Shown: positions 41,397 through 53,195, counted from the stretch's first letter. The stretch: DNA of 64,000 nucleotides from Krasilnikovozyma curviuscula (GCA_014825775.1 MVAQ01000019.1:117328-181327), one strand, 5' to 3'. Numbers and translations: made by a program. The notes: a model not told the origin generated them from the sequence alone.

Positions 41397-44286
41397 TTAC
41401 GCCTCCCAATTAATCCACTCTCCATACATGTTTGGTGCTTCTCCTCTGATGAAGGCTTCAAAGGTCCGTTTGAGAACAGTTGACCACGACAGATCGCGAT
41501 CGTCATCCGCAATTTCGTCGTCCCATTCAGCTCGTGCCGCTTTCGCAGCGCTGACGGCTTTGTTAGCAAGTTGAACCTTGGACGTTTCTACTGGGCCCAA
41601 GGCTCCTGAGTCTGTCGGTGAGGTTGGTGGTTTTTTAGCCGCTGCGATTGCTGTCCGCAGGAGTTTTTCACCACGAGCGAACCTAGCACCGAGATCTGGC
41701 CAGTTTCGAGAGGGATCGAAGGGCAACCACCTAAGGATCAAAATACTTTAAGTACTGAAATACTTTTGTTTGTCAGTGCAAAAAAAGTTGAACTCACCAG
41801 TTGTTGTGGTAGTGGTAGCACCAAGCACCTCGGAAGAAAGAGTCGAAACCAGCTGGTTGAGGTTCAGCAGTGGCGTGTTTATCACCTACAAAGAACTTTT
41901 TGAATCTGGAGAAGAGAAATAGTATGTTCATTGAGGCTCGCTGAAGGTGGTAGATAGCGACGAGGCATTGTGGGCTTACTCTGAGAAGTAAGGGAAGGGA
42001 GGCCTTTCTCTCTGATAACCTTCCATGTTTAGCCAAGCAGAATCAAACAAGGCATCTGGAAGTCTGTAGAGCAGTGGCTGATGGTTAAAAAAAAGGGGGG
42101 GGGGGGGGATAAGTCTGCAAAACCAACGGAGTTGAAGCAGAAGAAAACTCACGTCGAGTCCAGCGTCTGCCAAATACCTTGAAATCGTCATTGGATGGAA
42201 ATCCAGCTTGTTTTCCAACGCCGTCTTGAACAAAAAGCTCGTCAATGCAGATCCTTTGTGCATCTTAATGATTGCCGTGTTGTATTTCTCGTGCCAGCTC
42301 CATCTATACGCAAACGCTCCTTTCCAATTCCACAATTCCTCCCAATCACGCAAGAAGAGCGTATCTGCATCGAGGTAGATGCCACCGAACCGATGGAGGA
42401 GGACAAATCGGACCATGTCTGACAGGACGGTGGACAACGGGTCGTACTCGTCCTTCGATACTGATATCTTGACTTGTTGTTCCGTCGTAGGGTTTCCGAC
42501 AGTGGCAGTGATCTGAGCTTCGGCATCTTCAGCATTGGGAATTCCATCGTTGACGGCTTCAATTAGATCTTCAACCGCGCCGCCTTCAGATGCCCCAGCT
42601 GGTTTTGGCGCCTCCTCTTCAGTCTTCGGCGGGACGTATTTGACTTGACCACCAGAGTTTAGGATGGGTAGGTTTCTCCAATGATCCTTCAGCTCAGGTA
42701 CACCATCCAGCTGTTCAGTCGTGTTCCACAGTTTGAACTTGACGATATCCTTGAACCTTGGGTGCAAGAAAGGAGCACTCCAAGGGTTCGTCGCCAGCGC
42801 CTCGAACATCTCCCTCTTGACTGTTGGATTTGGAACCGATGCAGCATGGCCAGGATTGATCCAGACCAAGAACTGGGGTCGACAGACGGGTGGATCCGCT
42901 GGGTGACTCCACTCAGACTGAGACAAGTCGAGCCCGATGTTCTGCGTGTAGAGGAAGGACATGATAGCCATGTAAGGTTTATCTGTGAATGGACCTGCCC
43001 AGAAGATATGGAATAGTCTAGGTCGGGTCGAATCGCATGGTTGGGAGATGGTTGGTGGTAGCGGCCGTGGTTGTAAGGGCGCTGGGAGGTGAAGAGTGGG
43101 CTTTTCTTTGATTGGCGTAGCACTTTTGTTCTTTTTGATGTTGGAAGATGAGCTTTCCGCAGCTTCAGCGGCTCGAATCCCCAGCACCAGCTGAGCGCGT
43201 TGGTCGACCTCGTCATCTGCGACTTTCATCCGCGTTTGGTCTTCCGTGTAAACGTATGACCAAGGTTTGAGATTACCACGTCGTGTTCGTTTCCCATTAT
43301 CGAGTCCACCACCCACTCGTAAGACCTCCAAACAATCTCGTACAAACTGTGCGAAAACGAGAAATTGATGTTAGATAAGGCGTTGTTTTTTCCCGACACG
43401 AAACTCAGAGAACGCACTAGACCTCTTCCAAAATCACAATGGTCCATCAGCATATCCAAGTCCGCTGTTGAGCCGGCTACAGGTCTGTGGGGGAAAGCAA
43501 TCGGTTGGCTTTTAGGGTCGAGAGGTATCGACAAATTCAAGTACGTTCTTTCTGGACCAGATCCGATCAGGTGAGGAATCTCTGCGCCGGTGGCTGATTG
43601 AGGTGTTTGCGGTGGTTGAAGGAGGGATAAAGGTACAGCTGGATTCAGATAGCCTGCGGGCAGATTCGACATCGGTACTGTTTGAGCGAACAGAAATCGA
43701 CCGCAAGAAATTAACACAAAGTAAGCTTTTGAGATCTCTACCGAGGGGGAAAAGAATGTACATAGCAATAGCACGTACCTTTTCGCTTAGACGGCCAGTG
43801 CCCACTCATTACCTCCCATTCCCAAACGCCTTTCACCTCGTCCTTCCCGAAAATCAGCGTACTAGGATCAATGAAGCTCCGTATCGTCTCTGCCGACTTC
43901 CTCCCTCCTTTACCTTTCAGCATGAAGAACAAGAACATCACCAGGCCCAGAAAAGCCACCCCGAGCCTGAGCGTCAATTTCGGTAGGCGATGGTAGATTC
44001 GTGGGGGGATGGGCAGCGTCAGTCGGATTCTCCTCTGGTGGTGAAGTCCAGCATTCGAATTGCTTCTCAGTGAATACTTTGATGATGACGATGATGATGA
44101 GGTAGGAAACGATGGGATTGGAATGGAAATTGTGGTGAAGTAACCAGAAGGGTCTGTCGAGCCATCGAGGCTGAGTTTCTCTTGGATGGCAGAAGATGAC
44201 GAGGAGCCAGTGTAAGAGGGTAAAGTCGTCCTCCTTGACTTCGTGTGATGGTTCCCAGTGACCGTCCTACCAAATAAGTGTGACAT
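41397..44286 (-). CDS. Type II membrane glycosyltransferase with DXD motif (GT32-like)
   Basis: A Golgi-type sugar transferase. About 110 Ser-rich cytoplasmic residues precede a single membrane anchor (LGVAFLGLVMFLFFMLKG), giving type II topology. The lumenal part has LFHIFWAGPFTDKPYMAIMS, then the nucleotide-sugar region DMVRFVLLHRFGGIYLDADT with the DAD (DXD) metal site, and WNWKGAFAYRWSWHEKYNTA. This block is characteristic of family 32 / alpha-1,4-type transferases. The C-terminal part (FKKFFVGDKH to GEWINWEA, stop 41397) continues the catalytic fold plus an Ala/Lys-rich insert. About seven exons. A CAG run directly precedes the start codon, and one intron holds a C14-T8 pyrimidine tract. 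Acceptor and linkage are unknown; wall or capsule glycan or protein glycosylation is inference. Confidence 0.83.
42087..42108. repeat. A8-G14 homopolymer tract inside an intron
   Basis: Eight A then fourteen G on the plus strand, a polypyrimidine tract when read on the coding strand of the glycosyltransferase. It lies between two coding exons and so does not affect the protein. Length is prone to polymerase slippage and assembly error. Confidence 0.85.
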
Positions 44287-45115
44287 TGCTGCTGCTGCTG
44301 CTGGAGAAAAGCCGTCTCCCCTTCCCTCGTCAAGTTAATTCGGACAACTCTTCTCACAAGGAAACCCCACTGAAGTTGAAATCTTCGTCCTATTCAACAG
44401 ATTACAAAACTTGATTTGAGGATGAGATAGAAGTCCTGAAAACTGAAACGAATTGAACGGTACCAGCGGAGCAAATGGCTGTTCAGCTCTCGCTCGATAG
44501 GGGAAATCCCTACGCAGTCATCGAGGGAACAGAGCTGGTACTCACCTGAATCTATTATCCCTTGCTACCTACTTGACCAAATAGACGGGGAAATTCTTTC
44601 CTTCCAAGCTTCGTCAAAGTCTAGCACCTGAAGCTCGAGCTGGGCTGTCGGCGTGGAAAGTAAAACGCTCGTGCGATGACAGGCCAAGGTTTTCCTAGCG
44701 TTGACCCCTCTTTTGAAGTGGCGCTGCTTGCGCACATCATACCGTTTCAAGAGGATAAATAGGGCCTGGCGATAATTTCTGTACGCTTCATAATGGGAAC
44801 TTCGTTTGATACGGCTTTTGAACTTATTAAGTTTTCGACTAGAACAATACGCGAGGTCTTTTTCTACATCTTGCAACGGAGCAGCGCGAGTAGACTCTCT
44901 CGAGAAAGGTGGGTTATACAGAACCGCTCGAATGTGATATCACAAGAAAAGTCCCTTGGTGCTAGGTCGTAAAAGCGTTGAAGTGAAGCTATGAAGAACA
45001 CCAGTGACAAGAAGTTAGTCCCACGTCATCTGAAACCCGCTGGTTTAATGGAGGTAATCACCGAATAAACAGGAAAGTAGAATAGTAGACGGGACTTGAA
45101 GCGAACTTGTAGTTC
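44287..45115. other. Intergenic between glycosyltransferase and myosin light chain
   Basis: About 830 bases. A minus-strand frame at 44565-44876 (103 codons, basic) has no family resemblance and no convincing start or splice context. The glycosyltransferase promoter must lie near 44290-44500. Confidence 0.45.
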
Positions 45116-46161
45116 TTACGCAGCGAGGATCGTGCTGATAAACGCAGAGTAGTTGACCATACCTGCGAAGTGCAAAATTGTAGCCGCACCAAAGTCGCAT
45201 CAGCAAAACCAGTCAGCAGTCAACACATCATAGAAAAGGCGCAGCGTACCGTCGTTCGTGACATTCGCCATCTTCAGCAAATCCTCAACCTCGTTGTCCT
45301 CCATCTTTTCACCCAGCTGCGTCAAGATGTACTTGATCTCACCAACGGCAATGTATCCCGAGTTCTCTTTATCAAAGACTGCGAATGCCTTGACGAAGTC
45401 GTCTGTAGTTTCAGAGGTATGCGCCCGATGAAAATCAACGATCAGAACTTGAGAGCTTGAAAGAGAGGCGCGAAGCTAGAAGTGGACTGACTTATATTTC
45501 CGGCGGACTCGAAGCCACCTTCTCGGTTCAAGACGGACATGAATGTGTTGTAGTCAACTGAATAGGTAACGATCCATCGAGTGTGTAGAGAGGGAAAAAG
45601 GAAGTTATAGGCGTCAGTTTACTCAAACGCAAGTCAAACTGGAACTATGTTAGCCAGGATATTGTTCTCCACTCTCGAAAGGACTCTAGCCAGTAGATCT
45701 CTCTACTCCGAAGGCAACCAAGCTGTTCAACAGCTCTTCTTCGGCATCTTCAAGCCAACCTAAGTCTCGAATCAAACCCTATCGAGCTTGACTCAAAGTC
45801 TCTGAACCAGCACAGAACGCAGATCCACCCACCTCCAGTCTTAGGAACCTGAGCTTTCAGATGCTCGACTTCAGCCTGAGTAGGGTTCTGGCCCAAGGCC
45901 CTCAAAAGGTCACCCATGACGTCTGGCGAAATGAAGCCTGAGCCCTTTTTGTCGAACAGGGCGAACGCTTCCTTAGATGAATCTGCAACCATGCAAGCCA
46001 ATAGCGCAGGTCAGTAAACGAAGGAGCAACGAGGGGAATTTATGGTCGGAGGACGTACCTTGGGACTGAAGGACAGGTTGAAGGACGATCAAAGGGGTCA
46101 ATCAACAAAGGGGTATCCATTGTACAGTAGTGACTCTAGCTGGGGAAGTGCTGCTTACCAT
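45116..46161 (-). CDS. Myosin essential light chain, Cdc4/Mlc1-like (calmodulin family)
   Basis: An EF-hand protein that binds IQ motifs of myosins and IQGAP at the cytokinetic ring. The protein starts [19 protein letters not shown] and has a first EF-hand-like block, then [58 protein letters not shown] and ends [14 protein letters not shown]. Length is about 145 residues, matching Cdc4. Exon 1 contributes only the ATG (46159-46161), exon 2 is a 7-nt microexon (46059-46065) and exon 3 starts at 45982. This join is the only one that restores the family N-terminus. EF-hand loops are degenerate, as in light chains, so calcium binding is doubtful. Confidence 0.9.
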
Positions 46162-46579
46162 AGTAAGGGTTCTATAAGAGGTTCAGAACGTTGGGTAGAG
46201 TCGAAAAAACGAAGAAGGATGTTTTCGATGATTCTGGTTGTCGAGGTCGAAACGCAGCCTCGTCAGTCGTCGCACAAAAAGCAAGGCTAAGAGGACGTGT
46301 CGTGGCAACAATCTTGTGTGAATTTCAGAATAGGCGCTCAGTAGAAGAATAATCAGGGTATTTGGAAAGTGCTTCGTTTGATTATGTGTGACTGTACCCC
46401 GAACTTGCGAGAACCTCACAAACTACGAGTCGCAACCAAGGTCGAAGTAATGTGTCATGTACACCTTCGTCGACAACAATGCAAAAAGTCCAAAGAAGCA
46501 CCACAGATAGAAAAATAAAATACTTCGTGCACTACTTCATCGGAGAGGAGCTGGGGGCCAGCACTGGTTCGGCTTGGAG
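46162..46579. other. Intergenic, MLC 5' side and b561 3' side
   Basis: About 420 bases between two minus-strand genes. It holds the light-chain promoter and the 3' UTR of the cytochrome b561-type gene. No gene or notable element is seen. Confidence 0.5.
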
Positions 46580-47542
46580 CTACTGTACCTCTACCTTCTC
46601 CTTTTTACCCTCCGCTATATTCGACGGCGCAACCTCGTATCCTTGAAGGCGAAGGAACCAGGCGTCCAAAGCGAGCAAGATATCGTTTGTAGCTGAGAGG
46701 ACATAAGCAGCGACTTCGATGGTGAAGATGATCCAAAAGATGACCTGCAAAGGGTGGCGACGCGGCCTTTAGCGCAACCTTAACCTTGGCCAAATAAAGA
46801 AGGATGAAGACATACTTGGGCAGCTTCAGGGGTTGTGGTTGAAGAATCACTCATTTCAGCCCATTCGTCGTGCATACTGTGATACAAGTAGGCATCGTCA
46901 GCAAAAATCTGGAGTTAAAACCGTGGAAACCTGTCGCAAGGGGGAATTTACCCTTCCCAGACCAGCCAGTAGCACATGCTTGCGACCATGAAGCCAAAGA
47001 CGATGTGCGTCCAACGCAATAGGCTCTTTCCACGTCCACCCTGGGTCCATTTCTTTCCTGCGGCGGTCGAGTGGGCGAAGCAACCGAGGAGCGTCTCGAC
47101 GAGAACAATGATGAAGACACCTAGACCAGCTATAGTGACACCACCGGTGAAATCAGTGAAAGACGTTCTTGTGAAGAGAAGGGCAGTGGGACAAACCCTT
47201 ATGGTGCAAGTCTGATAATTCGCCATTGAACTGCGTTCCTTCATCCGCGCTTCCCACAGCACCCATACCGAGTCCAAAGCACACAGTGATGAGAAACGCA
47301 GTCAGGGAGTTGAGGATAATGTGATATCGACACCAGAGCGGGTTCGAACGACAGTATCTCCCAATGAGAAGGGCTCCTGGAATTGTTCCAAGCGTTGCGA
47401 TACAGGCAACGACGGCTTCATAGCACAGTCAACTAGTGTTAGCATAGCGAATAGCGAAGATAGAGATTGGTTTGTGGGACATACCATGGGCGATAGCTAG
47501 TCGGTCGTGAAGATCAAACGACGTCGAATCCATCGAGTCCAT
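46580..47542 (-). CDS. Cytochrome b561-type transmembrane protein
   Basis: A multi-span membrane protein expected to carry two hemes and move electrons across a membrane. Candidate heme-ligand histidines occur in the right order: AIAHG, RYHIILN, ELSDLHHK and RWTHIVFGF. The hydrophobic spans AVVACIATLGTIPGALLIGR, LNSLTAFLITVCFGLGMG, GVTIAGLGVFIIVLVETLLG, VFGFMVASMCYWLVWEG and the final VIFWIIFTIEVAAYVLSATN give five or more helices. Start taken at 47542 (MDSMDSTSFDLHDRL), but the same frame stays open upstream to 47767, so a longer N-terminus is possible. No DOMON domain is visible. About four exons; C-terminal tail is charged (EGKKEKVEVQ). Substrate unknown (ferric reductase or ascorbate type are possibilities). 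Confidence 0.78.
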
Positions 47543-48066
47543 TGAGACTATTTTTCCAGTTGAAGCTGGCCAAGACCAGGGCGAGAAGCTGTTGTCGACT
47601 AGGCTCTGATAATTCCACCTGCCGGTAAGGGATGAAAGACGCAAGGATGTCGTTAAGAGCTGGTCATCTGTTTGCCTGACGACGACACCTCCCTTTTCGG
47701 GTAGTCTATAAATGGACTTGCAATAAATGTGAGAAAAAGAACACAGGCGAAGATGGACATAGCACACAACCGAAGCAAAAACAAACTACCAACACGGTCC
47801 TATATTTACTGGGCAAGCAAGCAAAGAAGAAGAAGAAGAAGAAGAAAATAAGACTATAAATAAGGAGGCGCAGTAACAGAAAACAAGCAGCACCACATCG
47901 TATCTCACGTCACACTAATGCGCCTTGAAAAGAAAAAGAAAAAATCACAGTCCCTTTGAAGCAACTTTTGTAGCGTCCGACGTACTCAACGCTCCGCATT
48001 TGCATTAGCCCAAATCGCTCCACCACCTCACTTTCCACTCCCATCTCGCACTCCACTTCAGAAAAG
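47543..48066. other. Intergenic with (AAG)n tract
   Basis: About 520 bases. A GAA/AAG microsatellite spans about 47825-47847, in the 5' flank of the b561-type gene. The frame of that gene remains open from 47543 to 47767. Otherwise nothing is seen. Confidence 0.5.
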
Positions 48067-49272
48067 TCATCTACCTTGTTCTCGTGGTTTACCATCAGGG
48101 GTGTTGTACAAAAATAGAGGTCCGTCCAGCGGAATCTTCTTCCTCGTTTTGGCTTTGCCCTTCAGCAGCGCTCGTTGAGGTCTCCTCGCTGCTGAGGGCA
48201 GGTCAGGTGGAGAGATTGGTAAAGACAGAGATAATGACAGGTTTGACGAGTATAATCGTGTTGATGGCGTTGAGAGGCATGAGGATGAGGATAAGGAATT
48301 GATTGGGAAGGGGGGTTGTTTTCGTCGTTTGTTGTTGTGATCGCCATCGTCGGTATCGTCGGCAAGTGGTCCGTTACGAACAGGTTTAGTAATGTTTCTT
48401 GCTTTATTTGGGAGTCGTAGTAGATCCGCATCTGATGAAAGTGGATTCATATGGAACAGAGTGTTCACTCTTGATGCAAAGACGGATGGCATCATTTGTT
48501 TGTTGTTACTGTTGTTAACCTCGTTGTTATCTTTGTTGTCTTGTCGAGCACGTTTCTTATCGTTTGGTGTGGATAATGGTGACGAGGAAGGTGTTGAATA
48601 TGAGAATGGACCCTTTTCGTTGGATTGGGCTTGTGGGTGGTGAGTGGGACAGATTATGGGAAGAACATGAAACGCTCCGCCGCTCGTCAATACCTTTCCC
48701 GGATGCTTATCCATCTCCTCTCCAGTTTCTGCATGGAGAAAGTAGATTTGAGGATACGTCTCGTCCATTGAAGCCCGTTTCGGTTTCCATCCATCTGGGA
48801 CAGGTGGTGCTCTAGGACGGACAGCTCCCCTCGGCACTGGACTAAGCTGATCAGTGTCGAGCGATTCGTGGGTGAATGGGTAGAAATATGGTGTAGGTGG
48901 AGACACTGGTGGCGAGGGAAGATACAAGGATAACACTGTGGAGGATCTTGGCGTTGGTGTTGGTAGGGTAGGAAGCGGTGTTGAAAAGAACCGATAGGAA
49001 TCTGGAAGAGCATTGTCGGGCTGATCGGACCATTTGCTATTGGGTGGTGATAGCTGCCAATGACCTGAAGAATTACACTCAAGAGGTGAATGGACTGGAT
49101 CCTTTTCTTCATACTGACAGGATAAAAGCTCCCCTAACCCGTCTTTCCTCAATCCATGATTGTTGGTTCTTTGACCAGAGTTCGTGTTGAAGTCTTCACA
49201 ATGAGCGATGGTGTTTGAGAGTTGGAGCAGGTGTCTCTCGGAATCATGTGAAGAAGCTGGAGGGTGAGGCAA
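48067..49272 (-). CDS. Hypothetical intronless low-complexity protein
   Basis: An uninterrupted 401-codon frame from ATG 49272 to stop 48067, notable in an intron-dense neighbourhood. I do not recognise a family. The protein is rich in Ser, Pro, Asn and Lys, likely disordered, with SP-rich blocks (STVLSLYLPSPPVSPPTPYF), a short stretch that might be more structured (DETYPQIYFLHAETGEEMDK) and basic clusters (KRARQD, NNKRRKQ, KGKAKTRKKIPL) that could act as nuclear signals. No signal peptide or membrane segment. A nuclear regulatory protein is possible, but this is inference. A missed upstream exon is possible. Confidence 0.55.
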   Translation of the reverse strand: MPHPPASSHDSERHLLQLSNTIAHCEDFNTNSGQRTNNHGLRKDGLGELLSCQYEEKDPVHSPLECNSSGHWQLSPPNSKWSDQPDNALPDSYRFFSTPLPTLPTPTPRSSTVLSLYLPSPPVSPPTPYFYPFTHESLDTDQLSPVPRGAVRPRAPPVPDGWKPKRASMDETYPQIYFLHAETGEEMDKHPGKVLTSGGAFHVLPIICPTHHPQAQSNEKGPFSYSTPSSSPLSTPNDKKRARQDNKDNNEVNNSNNKQMMPSVFASRVNTLFHMNPLSSDADLLRLPNKARNITKPVRNGPLADDTDDGDHNNKRRKQPPFPINSLSSSSCLSTPSTRLYSSNLSLSLSLPISPPDLPSAARRPQRALLKGKAKTRKKIPLDGPLFLYNTPDGKPREQGR

Positions 49273-50178
49273 TTAGAAGACAAGTGCAGATGCAGGGTCA
49301 GCAAGCAGTTTCATCATTAGCTCATCTCATCAGACTAATATTAAATGAGAAAGCACTAGCCGCAAGCATCCTCTTTGTTGGACCTCATAGATCTCTCTAG
49401 ATGAGTTATTGGCTGTAGTCAGGTCGAAGTTCAAGCTTGTTGGTTCGTTCGAAAAAAGTATATACGTTAGTTGCTCGAGTTTTCGGGCCGATTAATGATC
49501 AAGACGATCGAATAGGGTTGGGTAGAGCGAAAGGTCAGGTAGAAAAATTGGAGGATAATGGTCGAGTGTTGCTTTTACTTGTCGATTTTCAGCTGCCCCT
49601 GGCCACGTCGTACAACTCGATCTGGAGAGTGCGAACAATTTACAGAGAATCCCGCTTCTGGAATCAGTCACTAGCATTGAAGGGAGTAAGAGAATGTTTC
49701 AACTATGTGAAGCGGCTCCATGGGAATTCTTATTGCAGTTCCCTGACTGGGACATGGAGGGCGACCCCTGCTGAATTTAGAAAAACAAACTGCTGCTGGA
49801 GAAGCTCTCCTATCAGTCCTTTACTGGAAAACATAACGACTGTTAAAAGACCTCGTAGAATGTGATCTCCTTTCCGAGCTGAGGCTGCGTCCTCCAATGG
49901 AGTTTCGAAATAGCTGAAGGGGCGCTCGACATGTCAGGCGAGCAAAAGAAAACAATCGCGCAGACGGCGCTGTCCAGCACAGGATGTAGGCATCGCAGTA
50001 AGTAAGTAACGATAACTTTTTTCTCTCTTGCCGTTCTGAATGAAAGAATACGTGAAAGACAAGATGTATGGCAAGACCGCCCTGGATAGAAAGGTCATAT
50101 TCAAGACAGATCCCCAGTAACTGTTCGTCTCGTTCGCACGCAATAAAATGAATCTTGAGAGTTTCGTCAGAGAAAAGA
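49273..50178. other. Intergenic, about 0.9 kb
   Basis: Lies upstream of the intronless gene and downstream of the 4E-binding-protein gene. Short plus-strand frames (49437-49865) have no recognised family. No RNA gene is seen. Confidence 0.45.
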
Positions 50179-53100
50179 CTAATGTCTATGTCCACCTCCC
50201 ATCAGGAGGTTCATTAAGTCCTGCGAGTTTCCACCGCCGAACTGCTGTTGCTGCTGAGGGGGATGGTGGTATCCCTGCTGTTGAGGTGGAGGTGGCGGCC
50301 TCTTTTGCTGCTGAATATAGTGTTGTTGCTGATCGTAATATCCTTGTTGAGGTGTCTGTTGTTGTTGAAGAGGAGGGGGTCCTCTCTGTTGGCCGCCACT
50401 ACTACCACCGCCGTTCATGAGCTGTCGCATTAGGATCTCCTGAGGTGACAGGCCACTGCTTTGACTTGGCATCATCCTGGGTCCTACGTTCCCAGCTGGA
50501 GGAGCAGGCAGGCTTGCTCCAAGAGCGACTTGAGCTTGCATACTTCGGAACTGGGTGGAGTCAGAACCTTGTTGGTGCTGCTGTTGTCTAGGTGGTAGAG
50601 GAGGTTGAGAATCAACCAGCGGAGATGAGGAAGAGAATGCTTGTCCATTAGGTGATTGTTGCTGTTGTTGAGACGACAATCGATGATTCTGTTGGAGGGA
50701 ATTTGGCTGCTGCAATGGCGGCGGTGGACTTTGAAATTGTCCACCAGGATGAGGAGGACCACCGCCCTGTTGAGAGGGATAAGATGGGTAAGGGGGTTGT
50801 TGTTGGGGTTGTTGCTGCGGGCTGTAAAGCGGTTGCTGCTGTTGGTACATGGATACGGATTGTAGTGGCGGTTTTGGTTTCGATGAGTTCTGCAACATAG
50901 CCAGTAATTTACTCATTTGATCATCTGCTTTGGGAGGTTGTGCTGCTGCTGGCGCCTGTTGCTTCAGTTGTTCATGTTGTTGCTGGTGTCCGTAAGAGAG
51001 ATACTGCTGCTGTAGTCCTGGAGGAAGTTGAGTCGACTGCTGCTGTTGGGGTGCAGGAACGGTTTTGGCTTTGGCATCAAACATCTTAGCGAATCTTGAG
51101 CCTTTGGCTTCTGCGGGTGGAGGAGAGGTAATTCCAGAAGGAGTTGTAGCGGTAGAGCTCGGTCCAGAAGAAGGCTGACCAGCAGGTGGTAGGCCAGTAC
51201 CACTACCAGTCGTTCTCATTGATGAACTGGAGTGTGTTGAGACTAAGACAGGATGAGAGAACGTTGTACGAGGAGACGATGTTGCTGATAACGATGTCGA
51301 GTGCGATGAGGTGGTTGTTGTAGTAGTAGCCGTTGTTGTTGGGATGATTGACGTTGGAAGAGTGATAGGAATGGATATCGAAGATGAGCTGGAGCTGGAT
51401 TTGGTGATATCAAAGCCCCCCATAATGCCAGTAACGATCGACTTGACAGGTTTCTGACCAGCTGGTGGAAGACCCCTTCTAACAGCAGGTTTTTCTTCAC
51501 CTTCAGAAATACCAGAAGCTACTGCATGCTTCTTGTTCATTTCCTTCTTGTACTGTTGGATAGGATCCACCACACCTCCACCATCAGAATCGTTTCCACC
51601 AGAAGGCTTCCAATCGGATTCGTTCATCCATGCAGGATCATCATCATCATCTATTCCACCGTTTCGATGATTGCCATGATTATCATGTCGATTGTTGGTG
51701 CCTCCCCATCCAGTAGCATTTCTGCTGTTGGTATTGCCTGCAAGCGATCGATCTTTTTGTCGAGAATTCGAGGTCGTCGAAGTGGAAGAATTGTTGACGC
51801 CACCTCGAAGAGAAGAAGCCCCTGCCGTAGAATTAAAACAAAATCCAAGTCATATTAGCCACACAACTGACAGAATGTTTTGTTGTCAAAAAAAGACACG
51901 CGCACCTTTTCTCCAATCATCCATCTTCTCAAACCCACCTTTCTCCCTCTCACCTCTCTCACCGCCAGCCTTTCCATCTGTGTTGGAGGTGATGACTTTG
52001 TCACGACCCCCACTTTCTCCGTTCAACCTGAGCTGGTTCTTTCGATTCGAGTCGTATTGTTCTGCAATCTGATGACAAGGGGGATCGAAACCCTACAGGA
52101 ATTAGTTCTGGGACCAGACAATAGGGGGGAAGGATAGCCCAACATCAAAGTTACTAAAAGCGGATCTTACCTTCTTTAATCCTCCGTTGCTATCACCATC
52201 GCCTCCTTGATGTCTGAAGTTGCCCATTCCTCCGCCTCCGCCTCTACCGTTGTTCAGCCCAGCGCTATTAGTAGTTCTACCCCTACATAAGAAACGAAAA
52301 AATAATGAACCGTTACTATCATTTCATTTCAATATTGAGAAAGAACAGCAAAGTAGAACGTACAATCCTCGCCGACCACTTCTTGCCCCTTCCGCATCTC
52401 CTTCTAATGCACCGCCAGCTGCTCCAAAGGAGATGTTGTCACCGGCATTGTTGTATGCTGTATGACGGTTGTTGCCCTGGCGGTCGTTGTTATTGTTGGG
52501 CTGGCGACGGGATGTTTGAGGTGAGAGAATTGGTGGTTCACTGAGTAGACGCGCAAGCGAAAGGGAGAAAGCGGTCAGATTTGTCGATGGCTTTGGGCGA
52601 AAATTGGACGAGCAGAAATTCGATGACGAGGTAGACGGAAGGTGTATTGCGTATAAAACATCTTCTCGTTAGGGGAAGCAGACAAAGGTTCACCCCTCGT
52701 CCAGATAGACATTAGTCGCAAATTCTTGGTTTGCTACCTTTTCCTTCCCCTCCATTACAACTGGGAGCCAGCAGTATATATGACTCAGCCAAATGGCCTT
52801 GTTTCCGGTTCAACTTCATCATTCAATCTCCTCTTCACCACTTTATGTCCCCCACTCCCAAACGAAAGAACACAAAAAGACTCACCCAAACCATTCGACC
52901 AACTTGGGCATACCCTCTGGGACCTTTACATATTTGCTCTTACTAAGTTGGAGGAGCTGTTTTCTTGTGTAAATAATGACCTCGGACGGAGGAGGAGGGG
53001 TTGAGGCGGCTGGCGAAGATGGGTGGGAGGATATCGATACAATTGCTGGATCCAATGGAGCTAATGATTACCGAAGAAGTTAGGATACCAACCATGGTGG

Positions 53101-53195
53101 AAGTAGAATATGGAGTCAATCGTTGAAAGAAATTCAGAACGGAGAATGAATGTGCAGCAAAAGAAGAAGGTCGGTTTCTTCTTACCTGAAGACAT
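50179..53195 (-). CDS. eIF4E-binding protein, 4E-T-like, Gln-rich
   Basis: A cytoplasmic regulator of mRNA translation or decay that should bind the cap protein eIF4E. Start ATG at 53195; exon 1 encodes MSS, and after the first intron comes PLDPAIVSISSHPSSPAAS. The motif YTRKQLLQL (residues 34-42) fits the 4E-binding consensus Y-x4-L-hydrophobic and resembles human 4E-T (YTKEELL). A VPEGMPKLVEWFG segment follows, of the type found just after this motif in 4E-T/Eap1-like proteins. The middle is Gly/Asn-rich with DDDPAWMNESDW, then basic and Ser/Thr-rich, and the last 300 residues are Gln/Pro/Gly-rich, ending LMNLLMGGGHRH, a tail suited to granule-forming assembly. About six exons. The identity of the family is inference from the motif and layout. 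Confidence 0.68.

Noticed and set aside
42681..43216. Long frames antisense or out of frame to the glycosyltransferase
   Set aside because: They overlap the conserved DXD glycosyltransferase exon in other frames and are shadows of it.
44565..44876. 103-codon basic frame upstream of the glycosyltransferase
   Set aside because: No family resemblance, no plausible start context, isolated.
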